From RGIG3178 sp964533965 (GTDB taxonomy: Bacteria; Bacillota; Clostridia; Christensenellales; QAND01), in assembly GCA_964533965.1 (NCBI GenBank), contig CAZHNN010000008.1, positions 38,953-102,952 on the forward strand: 64,000 bases of DNA. The letters run 5' to 3'. The notes beneath the pieces are model-generated. The model saw nothing but the letters and a program-made list of their open reading frames with translations, had not been told where the DNA came from and did no database searches. The position numbers and the translations under genes were made by a program. Below are positions 34,050 to 41,810 of this stretch, one piece after another (positions within the stretch are counted from its first letter, which is position 1; each line of letters begins with the position of its first letter).

Positions 34050-34290
34050 ATATTTTCTTCATTCCCAAATAATCTTAGCCAAAATTGGCTTATTGTATAA
34101 ATCGCTGCCGGCTTGTTCACCGCCTGTACTTCCATCAAATTCGTTTCCCCGTCATCCGGATAGAAGAATGCAACCGTTGATGCAATTCGAAGTCAGACAG
34201 TTAAGAAACCGTTATCTCACATATGAGGCTTTATAACGAAAAAATGCCAACCGATTTACGGTTGCTCACATTCGTTACACGCTCTGCCCA

Positions 34291-34319
34291 ATTATACGTG
34301 GTTTGCCCTGAAAAGTAAA
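34291..34319 (-). promoter_or_regulatory. Promoter for the radical SAM gene
   Basis: TTTACT (34314-34319) and TATAAT (34291-34296), 17-bp spacer, minus strand. Confidence 0.55.
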
Positions 34320-34372
34320 TTGTACAGTTCGGTGCGCATGCATGATAGTTGCGTATTTATGCCATAAAAAGG

Positions 34373-34396
34373 CTTCCCGCCCTGTCGGGCGGGAAG
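34373..34396 (-). terminator. Terminator of the proS-tautomerase operon
   Basis: 10-bp G+C-rich stem CTTCCCGCCC / GGGCGGGAAG with a 4-nt loop; the minus-strand RNA continues CCTTTTTATGG. Confidence 0.88.
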
Positions 34397-34426
34397 AGCG
34401 GTTTTACTCTTGATATATATTAATCT

Positions 34427-34657
34427 CTAGTGCTGTTTCTTCCCGGCAAGGTAGTACATCTGATCCTTACGTGGATCGATCTCAACAGATTTGACCTTCG
34501 CGTCCCATTCTTCCTTGGGCGTCTCCTGAATATCGATGGTCAGTGCGGACGGATCAACGCCAAGCACATCCTGCATGGTCTGGAACAAATCGTCCGCCAG
34601 CTTCGATTTGACTTTCTCATCGCGTCCTGCATGCATTTTTACGATAACGGTCGGCAT
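34427..34657 (-). CDS. 4-oxalocrotonate tautomerase-family protein, copy 1
   Basis: 76-aa tautomerase-superfamily monomer with Pro2 (after Met) as the catalytic base: MPTVIVKMHAGRDEKVKSKL. Slightly longer than the 60-62 residue classic enzymes, with a C-terminal extension ending GKKQH. It is the last of three tandem paralogues behind proS, about 40 bp after copy 2. Small tautomerases form hexamers; the three could form homo- or hetero-oligomers. Substrate unknown. Confidence 0.88.
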   Translation of the reverse strand: MPTVIVKMHAGRDEKVKSKLADDLFQTMQDVLGVDPSALTIDIQETPKEEWDAKVKSVEIDPRKDQMYYLAGKKQH

Positions 34658-34696
34658 GGTAACTCCTCCTTCATAAGCGCGTATGCGCAGGTCCTC

Positions 34697-34918
34697 TTAG
34701 TGCTGTTTTTTACCGCGGTTGTAATAAAACTGATCCGCCCTCGGGTCGACGGGTCTGGGCGCGCCCTCCGGCGGCCGCTGGGTTTCCTGAATATCGATGG
34801 TCAGCGACTGCGGGGGTACGCCAAGGGAGTCCTGCATGGTCTGGAACAGTGCGTCGGTGAGCTTCGACTTGAGTTGCTCATCGCGTCCCTCGAACATTTT
34901 CACGATTACATACGGCAT
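34697..34918 (-). CDS. 4-oxalocrotonate tautomerase-family protein, copy 2
   Basis: 73 aa, beginning MPYVIVKMFEGRDEQLKSKL with catalytic Pro2 and sharing LFQTMQDSLGV and the terminal GKKQH with its two neighbours. It differs in the segment after IDIQET, where QRPPEGAPRPVD replaces the PKEEWD seen in the others, so it is the most divergent copy. AGGAGG lies before the ATG. Confidence 0.88.
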   Translation of the reverse strand: MPYVIVKMFEGRDEQLKSKLTDALFQTMQDSLGVPPQSLTIDIQETQRPPEGAPRPVDPRADQFYYNRGKKQH

Positions 34919-34988
34919 TGAAATTTCCTCCTTTAAAAGCGCAAAAGCGCCAACCTACTTTGTCACAGAAAAACTGCTGATATATGGT

Positions 34989-35219
34989 TTAGTGCTGCTT
35001 CTTGCCGTACAGGTAATACAGCTCCTCTTCATACGGCGTCATGTCTACTGCCTTGACCTTCTCGTCCCATTCTTCCTTAGGGATGTCGTGAATCGCGATG
35101 GAAAGGCCTTCCGGTCTTACTCCCATCGAGTCCTGCATGGTCTGGAACAAATCGTCCGCCAGCTTGGATTTGATTTTCTCGTCGCGTCCCGCCCACATTT
35201 TAACAATTACCAACGGCAT
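34989..35219 (-). CDS. 4-oxalocrotonate tautomerase-family protein, copy 3
   Basis: 76 aa, MPLVIVKMWAGRDEKIKSKL with catalytic Pro2; the closest sequence match is copy 1 (shared LADDLFQTMQD and PKEEWD-KVK). It is the first of the three, 28 bp after proS, with AGGAGG before its ATG. Residue 9-11 AGRDE and the Arg there is a typical active-site contact in this superfamily. Confidence 0.88.
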   Translation of the reverse strand: MPLVIVKMWAGRDEKIKSKLADDLFQTMQDSMGVRPEGLSIAIHDIPKEEWDEKVKAVDMTPYEEELYYLYGKKQH

Positions 35220-35247
35220 GAGTAATCCTCCTTTATCCCAGGCGCTA

Positions 35248-36699
35248 TTAATACGAGCGCGCCCAATAGATCATTTTTGTTGCCGGCTTGCTGCATAGTG
35301 CACACGTATGGTCTTGTGCTTCTTGCTGCGTATCAAAGGGCATGCAGCGGGAGGAGATGCCATGCTGGACCTTAAGCTCTTCCTCACAAACCCTTTCCCC
35401 GCACCATGGCGAATAGGCAAAGCCCTTGTTCGTATCGACCGCTTCGAGTATTTCCGCTTTATCCTTTGCGGCAAATATATGCACATCGCGATGCTGCGTC
35501 GCCTGCGTTAGCATATTGGCGTGGATATCTGCCAAGAGCTCCTGTATACGCTCTACAAGCCCTTGCATCGGTGTGAACATCTTTTCATGGGTATCGCGAC
35601 GTACCAACACTACCTGCTTGTTTTCGATGTCCTTCGGCCCGATCTCAAGACGGATGGGGACACCGCGCATTTCCCACTCGTTGAACTTCCAACCCGGGCT
35701 TTGGTCCCTTGTGTCCATTTTAACACGGATACCCGTTTGTTTCAAAGCCTGCATGATATTGTCCGCTGCATCCAGCACACCTTCCTTGTGCATTGCTACC
35801 GGAACGATGATGACCTGGATCGGCGCCAATTTCGGCGGCAATTTTAAGCCGCGGTTGTCGCCGTGAACCATAATGAGCCCGCCCATCAGCCTCGTAGAGG
35901 TGCCCCAACTCGTCTGCCAGGCGTATTTTTGCACTCCGTCCTTATCCAGGAATTTGATGTCAAAACCCTTGGCGAAGTTCTGTCCGAGATTGTGGCTCGT
36001 ACCCATCTGCAGCGCCTGCCCGTCGTGCATTACCGCTTCCATCGTATAGGTGTCCTTGGCGCCGGCGAACTTCTCCTTTTCTGTTTTTTGCCCGGTCAAT
36101 ACCGGGATCGCCATCACGTTGTACGCAAAATCATGGTATACGCCGAGCATCTTCATGGTCTCTTCCTGTGCTTCCTCGTAGGTGGCGTGCACGGTGTGCC
36201 CTTCCTGCCAGAGAAACTCACTGGTGCGCAAGAATGGACGCGTGCTCTTTTCCCAGCGCACAACATTGCACCACTGGTTCAAAAGCATCGGCAGGTCACG
36301 GTAGCTCTGCACCCATCTGGCATACATAGAGCAGATGATGGTTTCGCTCGTGGGACGAACAACCAACGGTTCGGCCAGCACTTCGCTGCCGCCCTTGGTC
36401 ACCCACGCCACTTCCGGCGCAAACCCCTCGACATGCTGTGCTTCCTTCTTCAGCAGGCTTTCGGGTATGAAGAGCGGGAAATATGCGTTTTCATGCCCGG
36501 TCTCTTTGAAACGGGCATCCATCTCCTTCTGTATGAGCTCCCAGATCGCATATCCGTACGGGCGGATCACCATGCATCCGCGCACATCGGAATAATCCAT
36601 CAGCTCGGCCCTTTTTACGATGTCGGTATACCAGCGCGAGAAATCTTCCTCCATCGGCGTGATATCCTGTACAAACGCTTTTTCGTCTTTCTTTGCCAT
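35248..36699 (-). CDS. proS: Prolyl-tRNA synthetase (archaeal/eukaryotic-like type)
   Basis: 483-aa class II synthetase charging tRNA-Pro. Motif 2 and neighbours: VRPTSETIICSMYARWVQSYRDLP, split around residue 118, RWEKSTRPFLRTSEFLWQEGH and, for motif 3, GGLIMVHGDNRGL. It lacks the bacterial editing insertion and carries the C-terminal domain with CGE-x-CE and CALC cysteines of the short type-3 form. ATG 36699 follows an AGAGAGGGAT stretch. Controlled by the T-box leader directly upstream. Confidence 0.96.
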   Translation of the reverse strand: MAKKDEKAFVQDITPMEEDFSRWYTDIVKRAELMDYSDVRGCMVIRPYGYAIWELIQKEMDARFKETGHENAYFPLFIPESLLKKEAQHVEGFAPEVAWVTKGGSEVLAEPLVVRPTSETIICSMYARWVQSYRDLPMLLNQWCNVVRWEKSTRPFLRTSEFLWQEGHTVHATYEEAQEETMKMLGVYHDFAYNVMAIPVLTGQKTEKEKFAGAKDTYTMEAVMHDGQALQMGTSHNLGQNFAKGFDIKFLDKDGVQKYAWQTSWGTSTRLMGGLIMVHGDNRGLKLPPKLAPIQVIIVPVAMHKEGVLDAADNIMQALKQTGIRVKMDTRDQSPGWKFNEWEMRGVPIRLEIGPKDIENKQVVLVRRDTHEKMFTPMQGLVERIQELLADIHANMLTQATQHRDVHIFAAKDKAEILEAVDTNKGFAYSPWCGERVCEEELKVQHGISSRCMPFDTQQEAQDHTCALCSKPATKMIYWARSY

Positions 36700-36722
36700 A
36701 TCTATCCCTCTCTTTTTGATAC

Positions 36723-36940
36723 AAAAAAGCTTCCGACCCCCTATAAGGGCGGAAGCTCCGCGGTACCACCTTATTTGGCTGCCATATGCAGCCCGCTCAA
36801 ATGCCTCTATCGCTTGCCTGCGGCGGGCTTTCCCCGCATGCTCCCGGCTGGGTCACGCCTTCTCCCTGCGCCGCTTTCAGCCGATGGCAACGCTCTCTTT
36901 GAAGAGGAGAAAACGGCGTTGGGCCGTTCCTTGCATATTC
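36723..36940 (-). promoter_or_regulatory. T-box leader of proS
   Basis: The leader contains the T-box core AAGGTGGTACCGCGG (36758-36772). It overlaps an intrinsic terminator whose stem arms AGCTTCCG / CGGAAGCT lie at 36728-36757, followed by six T. Upstream is a long stem I region. A CCC (Pro) triplet at 36850-36852 is a possible specifier, which I could not confirm by folding. Uncharged tRNA-Pro would favour antitermination and proS expression. Confidence 0.92.
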
Positions 36941-36969
36941 AGTATACCGCACACAAAGGCAGTTGGCAA
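36941..36969 (-). promoter_or_regulatory. Promoter of the proS T-box transcript
   Basis: TTGCCA (36964-36969), 17-bp spacer, TATACT (36941-36946). Confidence 0.75.
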
Positions 36970-36977
36970 GGCCCCGG

Positions 36978-37484
36978 TTATTTGGCGTCAATCCATTGCC
37001 GCTGCTGCATCATCAGAGCGAAAACCCTATTCCCCAGCAGGAGCATGATGAAATAATTTCCGATCATGTGCAGTGCATCGAACGGGAACCCCGCCACCCA
37101 GTAGCCAAGTGCGCCGTATAAGCCCATAAACGGAATATTGCCTATGGCATACAGAAGGCCGAAGCACAGGCCGAACGCACCGGAAAAGATAGCCCTGCGC
37201 AAATTGTTGTTTTCCAAAACGCGGTTGAACGCAATCGTCAGTGCGCACAGCCCCGGCCAGATGATCACATACCCCACCCACCAGGATGGCAAGAAACCGT
37301 AGAGCATCCCCTCGGCGATGACAAAGATAGCCACCGCCCACATCGTCTGCCATCCGAACGCCAAGGATGACAGGATGATCAAAAAACTCACCGGTTCAAT
37401 GTTGGGCAGGAATCTGCGCACAACCTGCAGGACCACCATCAAGGCGCCCATCAGCGCCATCGCCGTCATCGAGCGCACGCGCAT
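36978..37484 (-). CDS. ECF transporter S-component (probably cobalamin-related)
   Basis: 168-aa membrane protein with five or six hydrophobic helices and the short N-terminal MRVRSMTAMALMGALMVVLQ typical of ECF S-components, which capture a vitamin and share the EcfA-A'-T energising module. It starts two bases after the DUF4430 gene in the same B12-riboswitch-controlled transcript, so a cobamide or a precursor is the likely substrate (inference). No EcfA/T genes are in the window. Confidence 0.8.
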   Translation of the reverse strand: MRVRSMTAMALMGALMVVLQVVRRFLPNIEPVSFLIILSSLAFGWQTMWAVAIFVIAEGMLYGFLPSWWVGYVIIWPGLCALTIAFNRVLENNNLRRAIFSGAFGLCFGLLYAIGNIPFMGLYGALGYWVAGFPFDALHMIGNYFIMLLLGNRVFALMMQQRQWIDAK

Positions 37485-37486
37485 CT

Positions 37487-37879
37487 TTAGTACCCCGTCT
37501 TGAGCGTCAGCACGATCTTATCGCCATTGTTCAACATCAATTCATCCGCGCCCTTCACCGCGTCCGCCCCATTGTAGCCGATGTGCCACCACTGCTGCTT
37601 GCCTTCATCCGCCGTGACACCGCAGACTGCGATGATATAGCGGCCGTAGCTGCTCTGCTTGAACGTCGCGAGCTTATTCTCCTCCAACAGCGCCGAAAGA
37701 CTTGCGGCGTCTGTATGGTACGCCTTTGTCAGCAGATTCTTACCGTCGGCGACCACCTGAACAGAGACCTCTTTGGCCCCCTTCTGTCCTCCTCGCAGCA
37801 TGTAGTACGCGCCAAACAGCAGAGCTGCTATAAGCACGACGCACAGCGAGATCCAAATTGCTTTCTTCCTGTTTTCCAT
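37487..37879 (-). CDS. Membrane-anchored DUF4430 protein
   Basis: 130 aa: one N-terminal helix (about residues 8-29), then an extracytoplasmic DUF4430 domain with KAYHTDAASLSALLEEN and WWHIGYNGADAVKGADEL. This domain resembles the beta domain of transcobalamin/intrinsic factor. Placed behind a B12 riboswitch and translationally coupled to an S-component, it is a good candidate for a surface cobalamin-binding helper. Start ATG 37879 follows GGAGG at nine bases. Confidence 0.83.
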   Translation of the reverse strand: MENRKKAIWISLCVVLIAALLFGAYYMLRGGQKGAKEVSVQVVADGKNLLTKAYHTDAASLSALLEENKLATFKQSSYGRYIIAVCGVTADEGKQQWWHIGYNGADAVKGADELMLNNGDKIVLTLKTGY

Positions 37880-37933
37880 GTCTCTTGGCCTCCTCTTTTT
37901 TAGCCTAAGACATCCCGGATGCCCGAAGCGGTA

Positions 37934-38165
37934 CAAAAAAACCGCGTTCGGGCAAAAACGCGGCAGCAAATGCGCGAGCGTTTCTTCCCTCCGAAGAACG
38001 TCACTTAGCGTGTACGGCAGGTTTACCGGCTTGGTTTCATCGCCCGGCCGCCTTCCCGCATAATGCGGTGGCTATTGGCCGGGGCTCATTCCCTACGGTA
38101 GCGGGGGCTGCGGCGGCATTGAACCGCCTTCCCTATTATCCAGTGATGGCACCGTACAGCTTGGC
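37934..38165 (-). promoter_or_regulatory. Cobalamin riboswitch with intrinsic terminator
   Basis: The leader carries the B12 box AGCCGGTAAACCTGCC (38016-38032) and upstream conserved segments including GCCGCCGCAGCCCCCGCTAC and AATGAGCCCC. It ends in a terminator CCGCGTT / AACGCGG (37942-37963) followed by seven T. Cobalamin binding should switch off the DUF4430/S-component genes by termination. Confidence 0.9.
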
Positions 38166-38178
38166 TTATTTTTTCTTC

Positions 38179-38207
38179 ATGATAACAGAAATGAGGATTA
38201 CATGCAA
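38179..38207 (-). promoter_or_regulatory. Promoter of the B12-riboswitch transcript
   Basis: TTGCAT (38202-38207), 17-bp spacer, TATCAT (38179-38184). Confidence 0.75.
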
Positions 38208-38283
38208 CACGCTATAAGCATACTTGGGATGCTGCTATACGGGCAAGACCCCTAATTTTCTTAAAGTGGGAGAGTGGGTTTAA

Positions 38284-38312
38284 TTGACAACGGCTCTGTC
38301 TCTCCGTATACT
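38284..38312 (+). promoter_or_regulatory. Promoter of the thiT transcript
   Basis: TTGACA (38284-38289), 17-bp spacer, TATACT (38307-38312), plus strand; divergent from the B12-controlled unit. Confidence 0.85.
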
Positions 38313-38332
38313 ATACATACAATTAATATCAC

Positions 38333-38490
38333 CGCTAGGGGGGCCTAGGAGCGACTGATTTACAGTCATTCGAAGGCTGAGAGGGCTTATGCCCGACCCT
38401 TAGAACCTGTTTGGGTAATTCCAGCGGAGGGAAGCGGATGCATTCGAAAGGATGCAAGTATCGCCTCCCCGCAGTATGCGGGTTTTTTAT
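38333..38490 (+). promoter_or_regulatory. TPP (THI-box) riboswitch with terminator
   Basis: Classic aptamer blocks GGCTGAGAGGG, ACCCTTAGAACCTG and GGGTAATTCCAGCGGAGGGAA-like sequence (38341-38434), followed by an intrinsic terminator CCCGCA-GTA-TGCGGG (38468-38482) and T6. Thiamine pyrophosphate should terminate transcription before thiT. Confidence 0.95.
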
Positions 38491-38512
38491 TTGCGGTGGA
38501 AGGAGGAGATGT

Positions 38513-39355
38513 ATGAAACAATGGTTTGCAGCGTTTGTTGAAAAACTCGCTGCCGTATCCGCGACAGGATGGATCCTCATAGGACTGCTAATGGTTACAG
38601 CCGCCGTGCTGACCGTTCTGTTGAAAAAGAACAAGGGCAAATCCATGACGGCTTTGGTATGGATTCTGGCCGTTTGCGCCACAGCAGCGGTATTATGGTT
38701 CGCCTCGCCCGCGATTACCATCGAAGAGGGTGCGAACACCTCTGCGGGATTCCTGTACAATCCGGTCTTTTGGTCTGTCATCATCAGTATGGGTGGCATC
38801 GTCGTACTGTTTTTGCTGCTTCGAAAGCAGGAATTCACCACACGTATGCTCTCGACCGGGGCGCTTTGCGTAGCGCTGGCCTTCATCCTTTCCTGCATCA
38901 CGATTTACCGGCTTCCTGAGGGCGGAAGCATCACGCCGGCCTCCATGCTGCCTATCTTCGTCTTCGCCTATCTCTACGGTCCCGTTCCTGGCATTGCTGC
39001 CGGTACCGTGTTTGGCGTGCTGCAGATCGTGCAAGGTGCGTATATCGTTCATCCCGTTCAATTCCTTCTGGACTATATCTTCCCGTTTGCGGCATTGGGA
39101 TTAGCGGGCCTCTTTCGAAAGGAAAAGCAGCTGCCCCTGGGCATCCTGTCCGGGGCTTTTATTCGCTTTAGCATCCATGTCGTCTCGGGCGTGGTGTTCT
39201 TCTACATGTACGCCCCGCCGGGGCAGAACGTATGGATTTATTCGATCCTCTACAACGGCTCCTTTATGCTCTGGGATACCGTCATCTGCCTTGCGGTGTC
39301 TGTGATCCCCGGTTTCAGCCGCGCCATATCGAGGCTAAAAGCCGCGAGCGCCTGA
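38513..39355 (+). CDS. thiT: Thiamine ECF transporter S-component ThiT with N-terminal membrane extension
   Basis: 280 aa. The last 180 residues match ThiT: ASMLPIFVFAYLYGPVPG, HPVQFLLDYIFPFAALGLAG and FFYMYAPPGQNVWIYS, with thiamine-binding aromatic and acidic residues. The first 100 residues add three predicted membrane helices (about 16-38, 44-62, 80-98) absent from typical ThiT of about 190 residues. Preceded by the TPP riboswitch; GGAGG six bases before ATG 38513. thiN, converting thiamine to TPP, lies elsewhere at 53.3-53.9 kb. Confidence 0.92.
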   Translation: MKQWFAAFVEKLAAVSATGWILIGLLMVTAAVLTVLLKKNKGKSMTALVWILAVCATAAVLWFASPAITIEEGANTSAGFLYNPVFWSVIISMGGIVVLFLLLRKQEFTTRMLSTGALCVALAFILSCITIYRLPEGGSITPASMLPIFVFAYLYGPVPGIAAGTVFGVLQIVQGAYIVHPVQFLLDYIFPFAALGLAGLFRKEKQLPLGILSGAFIRFSIHVVSGVVFFYMYAPPGQNVWIYSILYNGSFMLWDTVICLAVSVIPGFSRAISRLKAASA

Positions 39356-39385
39356 CGTACGGGCCCATATCATTTCTGCATAGCG

Positions 39386-39414
39386 AAGACGCCTGCCGCG
39401 AGGACAGGCGTCTT
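39386..39414 (+). terminator. Terminator after thiT
   Basis: 10-bp stem AAGACGCCTG / CAGGCGTCTT, 9-nt loop, followed by TT. Confidence 0.85.
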
Positions 39415-39449
39415 TTGCATCACTGTGCATTTTAAATGTAAAGGTCAAA

Positions 39450-39471
39450 AGAGCGGCGTAATCGCCGCTCT
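39450..39471 (-). terminator. Terminator of the pyr operon
   Basis: AGAGCGGCG / CGCCGCTCT stem with a 4-nt loop; minus-strand RNA continues TTTTGACC, 14 bp after pyrE. Confidence 0.82.
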
Positions 39472-39484
39472 GTGTTTGTACTGT

Positions 39485-40054
39485 TTATTTCATTGTCTGC
39501 GGCTTCTGCAGCGGCTCGCCGTTCTCGCACATCGGACACTCGTCTGCGGCAAAGCTTGCGATGTCCAGCTGCGCCAGGCTCTCCATGCGGATGCCAAAAT
39601 CGATGGTTCCAAGCGTCCGGTCCACCACAACGCCGATGCCGACGATTTTACCGCCGGCTTTCTTCACAAGCTCGATAACCTCGTTCAGGCTTGCGCCGGT
39701 GGTTACGACGTCTTCGACGATGAGGACCTTCTGCCCCTTTTTAATCGTAAAGCCACGCCGCAACCGCATGCGCCCCTCTTCACGCTCGCAGTACATGTCG
39801 ATCGCATTGAGCTTCCTTGCGACTTCATAGGCAAGGATCACACCGCCCAGAGCGGGGCCGATTACAACATCCACAGGTTCGTCGCAAAAGCGCGATGCCA
39901 ATTCAGCCGAGAGCTTTTCGCAACAGACCGGATGCGAAAACACGTTGGCCATCTGCAGATACATATCGCTGTGGCGACCGCTGGTCAGAAGAAAATGCCC
40001 CTTGACGAGCGCGCCGCTGTCAAAAAACATATCCAATATTTCCTGGCTGTTCAT
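39485..40054 (-). CDS. pyrE: Orotate phosphoribosyltransferase
   Basis: 189 aa; forms orotidine 5'-phosphate from orotate and PRPP. The PRPP-binding motif VLIVEDVVTTGASLNEVIEL is at about residues 112-131, and TSGRHSDMYLQM binds orotate. Last gene of the pyrRBCFKDE operon, 74 bp after pyrD with a hairpin between. GGGAGGG precedes the ATG. The C-terminal CPMCENGEPLQKP tail is a small extra. Confidence 0.96.
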   Translation of the reverse strand: MNSQEILDMFFDSGALVKGHFLLTSGRHSDMYLQMANVFSHPVCCEKLSAELASRFCDEPVDVVIGPALGGVILAYEVARKLNAIDMYCEREEGRMRLRRGFTIKKGQKVLIVEDVVTTGASLNEVIELVKKAGGKIVGIGVVVDRTLGTIDFGIRMESLAQLDIASFAADECPMCENGEPLQKPQTMK

Positions 40055-40083
40055 GATAACCCTCCCTGTCAGCCCGTTTAGGG

Positions 40084-40118
40084 CTTACCGAATACATCAA
40101 AGCGATGTGTTCAGTAAG
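40084..40118 (-). repeat. Hairpin between pyrD and pyrE
   Basis: Two 15-nt arms around a 5-nt loop pair at 14 of 15 positions in the minus-strand RNA; one of these is a U-G pair that is a mismatch in the opposite strand. No T-run, so likely processing or partial attenuation. Confidence 0.6.
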
Positions 40119-40128
40119 GATTATTATA

Positions 40129-41034
40129 CTATGCATGAAGCGAGCCTACCAGTTCGTTTATATCCTCAATGCCCTGCTCCTGCATAAACGCGCATAGTTG
40201 TTCTAGAATTTCCTTCATTGCAACAGGCGAACAGAGGTTGGCGGTGCCGACCATCACGGCACTTGCGCCGCACAGCATGAATTCTGCCACATCTTCTCCT
40301 GTTGCGATACCGCCAAGGCCGACGACCGGTATTTTGACCGCTTTAGCCGCCTGATACACCATACGCAGCGCCACGGGCTTGATCGCAGGACCCGAAAGCC
40401 CTCCTGTGATGTTTGCGAGGATCGGCCGCCGTGTTCGGGCATTTACTGCCATACCGGTCAACGTGTTGATCAACGACACCGCGTCCGCTCCCGCATCCTG
40501 CACCGCTACCGCAATCGCCGCGACGTCGGTGACATTCGGGGTTAATTTGACCATCAGAGGCACATCGCATACCTGTTTGCATTTTTTTGTTATATCATGC
40601 GCCATCTTTTCCGAAGTTCCGAAGGACATCGCGCCCTGCTTCACATTCGGGCAGGAGATGTTCAGTTCCACCATATCGATGCCGCTGCCTTGGAACTTGG
40701 TGATGACCTCTATGTATTCCTCTTCCGAACTTCCGGATACGTTGGCGATGATCCTCGTCCCCAACGCTTTCATGAACGGCAGTTCCGTCTTGATAAACGC
40801 ATCCACACCTGGGTTCTGAAGGCCCACCGCGTTGAGACATCCGGAAGCGGTCTCCACGATGCGCGGGGAGGGGTTGCCAAGCCGCATGGTGCCCGTGACG
40901 GCTTTGCTGGAGATGCCGCCGAGCTCGCTTAAATCCATGTATTCCTGCATTTCACGCCCGTACCCGAACGTGCCGGAAGCCGCGATCAGAGGGGTTTTGA
41001 AAGGTATGCCGCAAAGTGTGACGCCAAGATTCAA
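40129..41034 (-). CDS. pyrD: Dihydroorotate dehydrogenase B, catalytic subunit
   Basis: 301-aa FMN enzyme of class 1B, oxidising dihydroorotate to orotate with NAD via PyrK. Visible: PLIAASGTFGYGREM, NAVGLQNPGVDAF, ELNISCPNVKQG with catalytic Cys, MVKLTPNVTD, and GLGGIATGEDVAEFML. Start is TTG at 41034, seven bases after GGAGG; it overlaps the pyrK stop as TTGA. Upstream in-frame codons lie within pyrK. Confidence 0.96.
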   Translation of the reverse strand: MNLGVTLCGIPFKTPLIAASGTFGYGREMQEYMDLSELGGISSKAVTGTMRLGNPSPRIVETASGCLNAVGLQNPGVDAFIKTELPFMKALGTRIIANVSGSSEEEYIEVITKFQGSGIDMVELNISCPNVKQGAMSFGTSEKMAHDITKKCKQVCDVPLMVKLTPNVTDVAAIAVAVQDAGADAVSLINTLTGMAVNARTRRPILANITGGLSGPAIKPVALRMVYQAAKAVKIPVVGLGGIATGEDVAEFMLCGASAVMVGTANLCSPVAMKEILEQLCAFMQEQGIEDINELVGSLHA

Positions 41035-41801
41035 AATACCACCTCCGAAACAGAGAATACCGGACCGTCCTTGCATACGCGCAGGTTCTTCAAAACACCC
41101 TCGACACGGACGCCGCATGTGCAGGTGACACACGCACCCATCCCGCAACCCATGCGCTCTTCGAGCGATGCAAAGCACGGTACATCATATTGCGCAATTA
41201 CCTGCTGCAAGCCCTTGAGCATCGGCTTGGGCCCGCAGGCGAAGATGGCGTCACAGGGCTCTTCCAACAGCGTTTTAAGCGCGTCGGTAACCAGGCCCTT
41301 TCGCCCGTACGATCCATCGTCCGTCGTGTAGATCACATGGCGGCAGGCATCCTCAAAAGGGATGCGGGCATAGATGTGCGCCATGCTGCGGAAGCCGAGG
41401 GCGGCGTCAAAGATTACGTCTGGCCAGGCCTGCGGCAGCGTCAGAAGCGGTGCGCAGCCGATGCCGCCGCCGACAAGGATGCAGCGTTTTGCGCCTTCCG
41501 GTTTTGTAAACCCGTTTCCAACCGGTCCCAGAACGGATATCGCATCACCCGTCTGAAGCCTGGAAAACGCGCGTGTTCCCTCGCCCACGACCTGGTAGAT
41601 CAGCGATATCTCGCCCTTTGCCGCGTCAAACGAATGAACGCTGATGGGACGCCTTAGTATAAGATCCGGGCGGTTTGGCACCTCAAGGTGCACGAACTGC
41701 CCAGGAACGAACGCCTTTTGGCATTCGCCCTGCAATTTCATCAAATAGGTGTCAAGAGCCACGGTGCGGTTCTCGGTCACCCTGCCAATAAACGGTTGCA
41801 T
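41031..41801 (-). CDS. pyrK: Dihydroorotate dehydrogenase B, electron-transfer subunit PyrK
   Basis: 256-aa flavoprotein linking PyrD to NAD. FAD-binding RRPISVHSFD, NAD-binding VGGGIGCAPLLTL, and a C-terminal [2Fe-2S] motif CGMGACVTCTCGV with a distal Cys in CKDGPVF. The coupling with pyrD (4-bp overlap) matches the stable PyrD-PyrK complex. Confidence 0.96.
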   Translation of the reverse strand: MQPFIGRVTENRTVALDTYLMKLQGECQKAFVPGQFVHLEVPNRPDLILRRPISVHSFDAAKGEISLIYQVVGEGTRAFSRLQTGDAISVLGPVGNGFTKPEGAKRCILVGGGIGCAPLLTLPQAWPDVIFDAALGFRSMAHIYARIPFEDACRHVIYTTDDGSYGRKGLVTDALKTLLEEPCDAIFACGPKPMLKGLQQVIAQYDVPCFASLEERMGCGMGACVTCTCGVRVEGVLKNLRVCKDGPVFSVSEVVF

Positions 41802-41810
41802 ACGCCCTCC

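Larger units (their letters stand above)
34050..34426 (-). other. 377-bp non-coding stretch: long leader of the radical SAM gene
   Basis: Contains the promoter at 34291-34319, giving an untranslated leader of about 235 nt before the radical SAM start, and the terminator of the opposite flank. I see no recognisable riboswitch or credible gene in it. Confidence 0.5.

Noticed and set aside
33773..34138. A minus-strand frame of 121 codons in the radical SAM leader that might have been a MoaD-like gene
   Set aside because: It overlaps the radical SAM gene out of frame, lacks the C-terminal Gly-Gly of MoaD and has no ubiquitin-like pattern.
34697..35219. Tandem repeats suggestive of a mobile or recombination hot spot
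   Set aside because: The repeated similarity is only at the protein level of three tautomerase genes; there are no terminal repeats or transposase genes.
35863..37056. A 397-codon plus-strand open frame across proS and its leader
   Set aside because: Antisense to proS and runs through the T-box RNA and the S-component end; no coding signature.
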